From Cyclina sinensis (lineage: Eukaryota > Mollusca > Bivalvia > Venerida > Veneridae), in NCBI GenBank assembly GCA_012932295.1, contig JAAONU010000002.1, forward strand, positions 38,623,521 through 38,687,520: a stretch of DNA of 64,000 bases, given 5' to 3'. The notes below the pieces were generated by a model, which saw only the letters and a list, made by a program, of their open reading frames with translations, made no database searches and was not told the origin of the DNA. The translations under genes and the position numbers were made by a program. Shown here piece by piece: positions 59,078 to 64,000 of the stretch. Each line of letters opens with the position of its first letter. Position 1 is the first letter of the stretch.

Positions 59078-59089
59078 TCTTGATCGTGA

Positions 59090-59540
59090 ACTTTGAAGTG
59101 CGGGAAAAGTAATTACATCTAAAATAAAAAAAGTGTCCAACTGATAACAATTAAATTTTACCAAAATCAAGTCGTAAACTTTTATTAAAAAGATACTTTC
59201 AAAACTAACAGCCTTGCAGTCAACACCTCTCTAACGTTACCATGAATGAAACAATTTAATGACTTCTCCCTGTGAAACCCTCACGATCCGAGAAGTGGGC
59301 AAATTTCACAAAACTTGTCTTTTTTGTCACCTCTGGAGCTACCATTTAGCTTTACATGTAAGAAACTCATCGCATTTTATTATTCTTATGTTTGATTTCA
59401 ATATGACGCCAAAGAATAATCGAAATAAAGTGGTTTTACTTGATATTTCATGCGTTTGTTTTAAAAATGTCGCGCTTTACATGACCTATTTCCCGGACGC
59501 CATTTTATTTCGGACACAAGGACACAAAGCTGAAATATAA
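59090..59540 (-). promoter_or_regulatory. Probable ETFB 5'UTR and promoter region
   Basis: A minus-strand acceptor TTTTTATTTTAG ends at ~59120, upstream of the ETFB ATG, so a noncoding exon lies further upstream. A YY1-like block AAAATGGCGTCC (minus strand, ~59497-59508) fits a TATA-less promoter of a housekeeping gene. The exact start is unknown. Confidence 0.4.
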
Positions 59541-59874
59541 ACGTTCATTTTAGTTGATAAACCTCAAGTAAAAGGAAGGTTTAGTACAAGACATTGAAAA
59601 TATAGTTGCCTGGTACTCATATATATATGTATTAAGGAGTAAAGAAGCTGAAATTTATCAAAAGACAACTGCTGTATGGAAATGTTTTTTTTTTTGGATT
59701 TAGAAGGAAGACAGTATTGGATTGTATTGTTAAAACAGTTTGAACTTAACTCTTATATGGGTCTAAGAAGTGTAAATGCTCATGTTGAATTCCAAACATC
59801 TGACCCTACAACTACATGAACATGAACTATATGTGTAAACTTGATTGAACAGTATATAATATATTTACTATTAT

Positions 59875-61124
59875 CAGGGCCTTAATTGAGAAGGGAATGG
59901 ACACTCGAAGATAGCGAAAATATGGTGTTGCTGGCTCTTTATAAATACCTTAATGGCGGATGTTATATGTTCTTGATAGTATAATCAAATGCTTAAAAAC
60001 CAACTTACAGTAAGAAATTACAGTACGAATACTAACCGAATTAGTAAAATAAATATTTCCCATATTGTTCTGATTATCTAGTTTGTTATTTTTGAATGCA
60101 GCTTTTGCTTCTAAAACATTGAAATTCGATACTAAAATGAAATCGCTGTTTTCTAAAATGGCGGAAAGTATGTACAAATTCTTGTTTTCTGGTCAACTTT
60201 CGGGGTGTGTCAGATGAAAGTGGAGTAACAAAATAAGTTGACATTAGATGGAAGTTGATAAAAGGACATAGAACTGAGCTTTACAATATATTTTATTGCT
60301 ATATCTGTGTTTGTTTATGGAATAAAGCACCGTAAACATAGAACAGATTTGTCGAAAATACAGCCATTCAGTGATCATCAACGTACTGAATTTCGGGTGG
60401 TATCAGTGCAAACAGACGAGATAAAAACACTAGACATGAATTGTATTGTACTCTACCTGGACGATCTTGAGATCTGGATATAAAGTTTCCAAGCTTCTCT
60501 TCATATTAACTTCATATTGGACGGTTGAATATTGTGCATTCATCAAATGGAGACAGATTTTTTCCAGAAAAGAGGGAAAAAACATATCGAGTTGTTGTCT
60601 TTTACTTGTCCGCTTGCAAATGAAACTTTTGTTGTTAAAGTAAAAATTAAATATTTTAAAAGGTGAATGTTCCTTCTTTCTTACAAATTATAATTTTTGA
60701 AAATCGGGGCATAACTGAAAAAAAGACTGATGTTTTTGTTAGGTGCGAGCATTGCATGACAACTTTCCACTAACCAACGGTATATAATTACAAACAAAAG
60801 AAGAGAAAAGCGGATTGAGCTGTCTTTTTCTCACCGGCTTGCAAGAAAAACTTCCGTTGTTGAAGAAAAACAAATAGATATAAAAGAGGTTAATGTTTCT
60901 TCTTTTTTTACAAATTTGAGCTTTTCAAAATCAGCCCATTATGGACTAAAAGACCGATGTTTTTGTAAAGTAGGTGCGAGCATTGTATTCCAACTTGCTA
61001 ACCAACGATAGGTAATCAGTTATCGATTTTCCGTTACCAGATATACAGGTGAACGCGCGACAGCATAATTTAGTTATTCTTTCTATAGATAAGGAGTGTC
61101 CATTCCCTCTCAATTAAGGCCCTG
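59875..61124. mobile_element. Non-autonomous hAT-like transposon, 1.25 kb
   Basis: Inverted ends: CAGGGCCTTAATTGAG then AAGGGAATGGACACTC at 59875, and the matching complement ending CTCAATTAAGGCCCTG at 61124, about 31 bp with one indel. CTATTAT flanks both sides (a 7-bp direct repeat), and CAGGG ends are typical of hAT. The interior has no transposase but contains two diverged direct copies of ~235 bp (~60570-60790 and ~60820-61010; shared GGTGCGAGCATTG). Confidence 0.75.
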
Positions 61125-61458
61125 CTATTATTTAGGGTTTAGATAGAAAAAAAACAATGTTTTAAAGTTACCGAAGATATTGCAAAGGCCTTTGCCTACA
61201 ATTTAAGAAAGGTGGAATTTGCATTCCTCCTTTTTTCAAAATACAGGAAATTTTCAGCTAAAGCAATTCATATAGTATTATAATATAAAGCAGAAACTGC
61301 ATCTTTTGACGGTGCAAAATTTAATAATATTAAGAAGGGCAAGTGGCAGTTAATGTTACACTTGAATGACAATCTGCCAATTTTGAGAATAATTCTGCTG
61401 TAGATAAAATGAACTCTGAGTATTGTTTTCATTTACAGATACTGTCAGCTAGCTCACC

Positions 61459-62326
61459 ATGGCAAGAGGAAGGAAGAGAAAATCTGTATGACATTATGAT
61501 ATTTTGTATTGATCATTTATCCCAGTAGCATGTATAAAAAGAATTTTATATTGTATTTTAGGCCTTTTTAGTAAAATTGATTGTATCAACATGTCTTTTT
61601 AGATGAATTTGAAATGCAAAAAAAATGTAATACCATATTCTTCAATTATTAAATTGTATTAATTTTAAAGTATTTATGAAAATATTGTTACTATTTAATT
61701 TTCTTGTGTACACCAGGCTCATTGTTAATTTAAGTGATTGACCCAGGTGCATTGTTGGTCAGCACTTTGCTATAAATTGCATCTCCTCTAATACGTCTGA
61801 CTAGAAGTGAAGGAAACTTGGTCGGGTTGTTTCTTGCATGAAGCTGTATCAAATTTCAAAAATTCTATAATGGCCAACCAACAAACCAAGTTTTGCATAG
61901 AGCATTTTTCTAGTGGATCTGAACCGGTATTACTCAGACTTTACCTCTATCTTGCTTCCAGCATTAGTATATTTTTATATCTTGTTCAAAACCACGTTGA
62001 TTTTATTTTTTTAGGCGAAGAAAACAACAAGTCGTTCCACATCTAGTGGTGGTGGAAGCTTGAAAGTAAAAATGAAACCTCCTCAAAAGAAAAGATCAAT
62101 TAAGATGAAGTTACAGAAAGTAAGCAAGAGAAGTGTCTCGGAGAGTGAAGAAGAGGTGGAGGAAATTGACCGCCCCAACACACCCCCACGTAAACCAAAA
62201 GTCCAGTATGGTGCCTACACTACCGAGAACCTTATAGCTGCTGTAAAGGCAGTAAAGGAACAGGGAATGTCTACCTATAAAGCAGCAGAACTCTATGGTG
62301 TTCCCAAATCTACAATTTATGATAAG
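61459..62326 (+). CDS. Pipsqueak-type HTH protein, 5' part (continues past the window)
   Basis: Exons 61459-61485 and 62015-62326, joined in phase 0; the second ends at donor GATAAG|GTACAT, so further exons lie downstream. The ATG (CTCACCATGG, good context) follows an acceptor at 61438, so the 5'UTR is spliced. The first 113 residues are MARGRKRKS, a Lys/Ser-rich basic stretch, an acidic SESEEEVEEID, then residues ~75-113 forming a psq helix-turn-helix: YTTENLIAAVKAVKEQGMS, YKAAELYGVPKSTIYDK. This fold occurs in psq/BTB factors, LCOR-like corepressors and pogo/CENP-B-type transposases. The missing C-terminus would tell which. The SIYDK-type end and the basic linker favour a nuclear DNA-binding protein. 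Confidence 0.75.
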
Positions 62327-62827
62327 GTACATAAGTTTGGATTTTAGGTATTTGTAACTGACACACTCCTAACTTCAGATTTTTTGGTGCAGTTGAAGAA
62401 GTCGTAAAATACCAGGTTTTTTTTCAGGCATTGGTTCAAGCTGTGCTTTAAGGAAAAAGTGACTTCTCCCTCAGTGAAAACAAGGGGGGAAGTTTGAAGA
62501 AATAGGGTGTAGTGAGGAGACCAGTTTGGCTTTAATCTTCTAAACTGGTCAGAGCTGCAAGAGTGACTTTTTTTTGCCCCAGTTACCCTCTAAAGCCAAT
62601 CCTTTATCTTCATATTATCTGAACTTTACCTACAACCTTAGAAATAATCCAGTTTCCAGTTTAAGAATAATCTTTGGCCTTCACATCTTCATATTCCACT
62701 TAAAGCTCAGTCAAGTATGCTCTTTATTGTATCTAGATATAACTGGAGCAGTAGTTCTGCAAATTAAACAGATGATTTACAGATGGATTTGCTGCAGAAA
62801 TGTTATTTGATACTTTGTTTTGATTTT

Positions 62828-64000
62828 TAGCTCATCTGAGCACTGCTCAGGGTGAGGTTTTTAGGATCATTGATTGTCTGGCGTCCGTCGGCGTGAGTCA
62901 TCAACAATTTGACTTGAATGACTTCTCCTCCTAACCCGCTAAGCCAACATTGACAAAACATGCCTTGGACATTCCTTGCATGAAGCTCTGCCAAAGTTGT
63001 TCACAGAATATAATTCCATCAAGAACTCTGGTTGCTATGGCAACTGGAAGGAAAAACTTAGAAAATCTTCTTGTCTGAAACCACAAGGCTCTGAGCTTTA
63101 AGATTTGGTATGTAGCATTTTCTAGTGGACCTCTACCAAATTTGTTCAAAGTATGCCCCTGTGGTCAAATTTGGCCCTGCCCCATGGATCAGTTGATTTT
63201 AAATGGGCTTATATAGTGAAATTTTAAAAATCTTCTTGTCTGAAACAAGGGCCTGAGCCTTAAGATTTGGTAAGTAGCATTTTCTAGTGGACCTCTACCA
63301 AGTTTGTTCAAATTATACCCCTGAGGTCACATTTGGCCCCACCTGTGGGTCATTCATTTTACATAGGCTTATATAGTGAAAACTTTGAAAATCTTCTTAG
63401 GCTTATATAGTGAAAACTTTGAAAATCTTCTTGTCTGAAACCACAAGGCTCTGAGCCTTAAGATTTGGTATGTAGCATTGTCTAGTGGACCTCTTCCAGT
63501 TTCTTTAAATTATACCCCTTGGGTCAAATTTGGCCCTGTCTCAGGGTTCAATTGATTTTACATAGGCTTATATAAGGAAAATTTTGAAAATCTTCTTGTC
63601 TGAAACCACAAAGCCCTGAGCCTTAAGAATTTGTATGTAGCATTGTCTAGTGGACCTCTACCAAATTTGATCAAATTATGCCACTGGGGTCAAATTTGGC
63701 TCTGCCCGGCGTGTCAGTTTATGTTATATAGGCTTATATAGGCAAAACTTTAAAAAAACCTCCTGTCTGAAACCACAGAGCCTAGAACTTAGACATATTT
63801 AATGGAGCATCAGCTAGAGGTCATCTATGATGTTTGTTTAAATTATGCCCCTTGAGTGAAATTTGGCCCTGCCCTGGGGTTCACTTGTATTCATATAGAT
63901 TTATAGAGGGAGATTCTTAAAAACGCTTTTGATGTTAGCTCAATAGCAGATCCAAAGGCAAATTATTCAAGTGAGCGATCTAGGGCCATCATGGCCCTCT
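62828..64000 (+). mobile_element. Family A element at the window edge
   Basis: AGCTCATCTGAGCACTGCTC and AGGGTGAGG hairpin, GCGTCCGTCGGCG, about six modules ('GCTTATATAGTGAAAACTT', 'GTCTAGTGGACCTCTACC') and the right end CTAGGGCCATCATGGCCCTCT at the last base. A short module piece is duplicated at ~63362-63430. Confidence 0.8.

Noticed and set aside
59259..59540. 93-codon plus-strand ORF
   Set aside because: It overlaps the probable ETFB promoter on the other strand and shows no domain or codon signal.
60155..60225. Coding start ATGGCGGAAAGTATG as first exon of the pipsqueak gene
   Set aside because: It lies inside the hAT-like element. If spliced to 61439 it reaches a stop before the main ATG, so at most it is 5'UTR.

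Overview
This is a eukaryotic nuclear window, AT-rich, with short exons, GT-AG introns and very many dispersed repeats. The gene content (PKNOX, ETFB, a pipsqueak-type factor, a Cx2C zinc-finger protein) and the repeat types (modular tandem-core elements ending in 'GGCCATCATGGCCCTCTTG', tRNA-derived SINEs, small hAT-like elements) point to a mollusc, most likely a bivalve. This assignment is inference; no database was searched.

Four genes can be supported. (1) 4913-13404, minus: a complete PKNOX/PREP-type TALE homeobox gene with nine coding exons (about 503 residues). A probable noncoding first exon lies near 14883-14950, and a TRIM-type miniature LTR retrotransposon sits in intron 1. (2) 21605-45925, plus: a large unrecognised gene. 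It has two ZAD-like Cx2C-x45-Cx2C modules in successive exons, a long Gln/Thr-rich array of 32-residue repeats, two paralogous alpha-helical domains separated by a 20-residue repeat array, and a short Cys/Lys-rich tail spread over three more exons. The giant exon is broken by frame changes near 31690 and within 31700-32525. These may be sequence errors or real decay. (3) 48968-59077, minus: a complete electron transfer flavoprotein beta subunit gene (ETFB) of six coding exons and 258 residues. (4) 61459-62326 and beyond, plus: the 5' part of a pipsqueak-type HTH protein that is cut off by the window.

The most unusual structure is in ETFB. The last 30 bases of exon 4 plus the first 18 bases of the following intron, including the 5' splice site, are amplified into a 48-bp tandem array of roughly 34 units (50530-52190). 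Each good unit carries a CAG|GTAAGA donor. Because 48 is a multiple of three and the unit has no stop, any donor choice would keep the ETFB frame.

Most other DNA is repeat-derived. Modular elements carry internal tandem units of about 110-165 bp (families called A to D here). Some of these units carry repeated nuclear-receptor-type motifs: AGGTCAAAGGTCA (DR1) and TGACCTTGA (monomeric ERR/SF-1 type). There are also two TIR elements with hAT-like ends, a TIR foldback element, a hairpin-bearing short repeat in three copies, several tRNA-derived SINEs and two coding minisatellites. PKNOX and the zinc-finger gene are divergent, the zinc-finger gene and ETFB are convergent, and ETFB and the pipsqueak gene are divergent. 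Nothing suggests that these genes act as one pathway.
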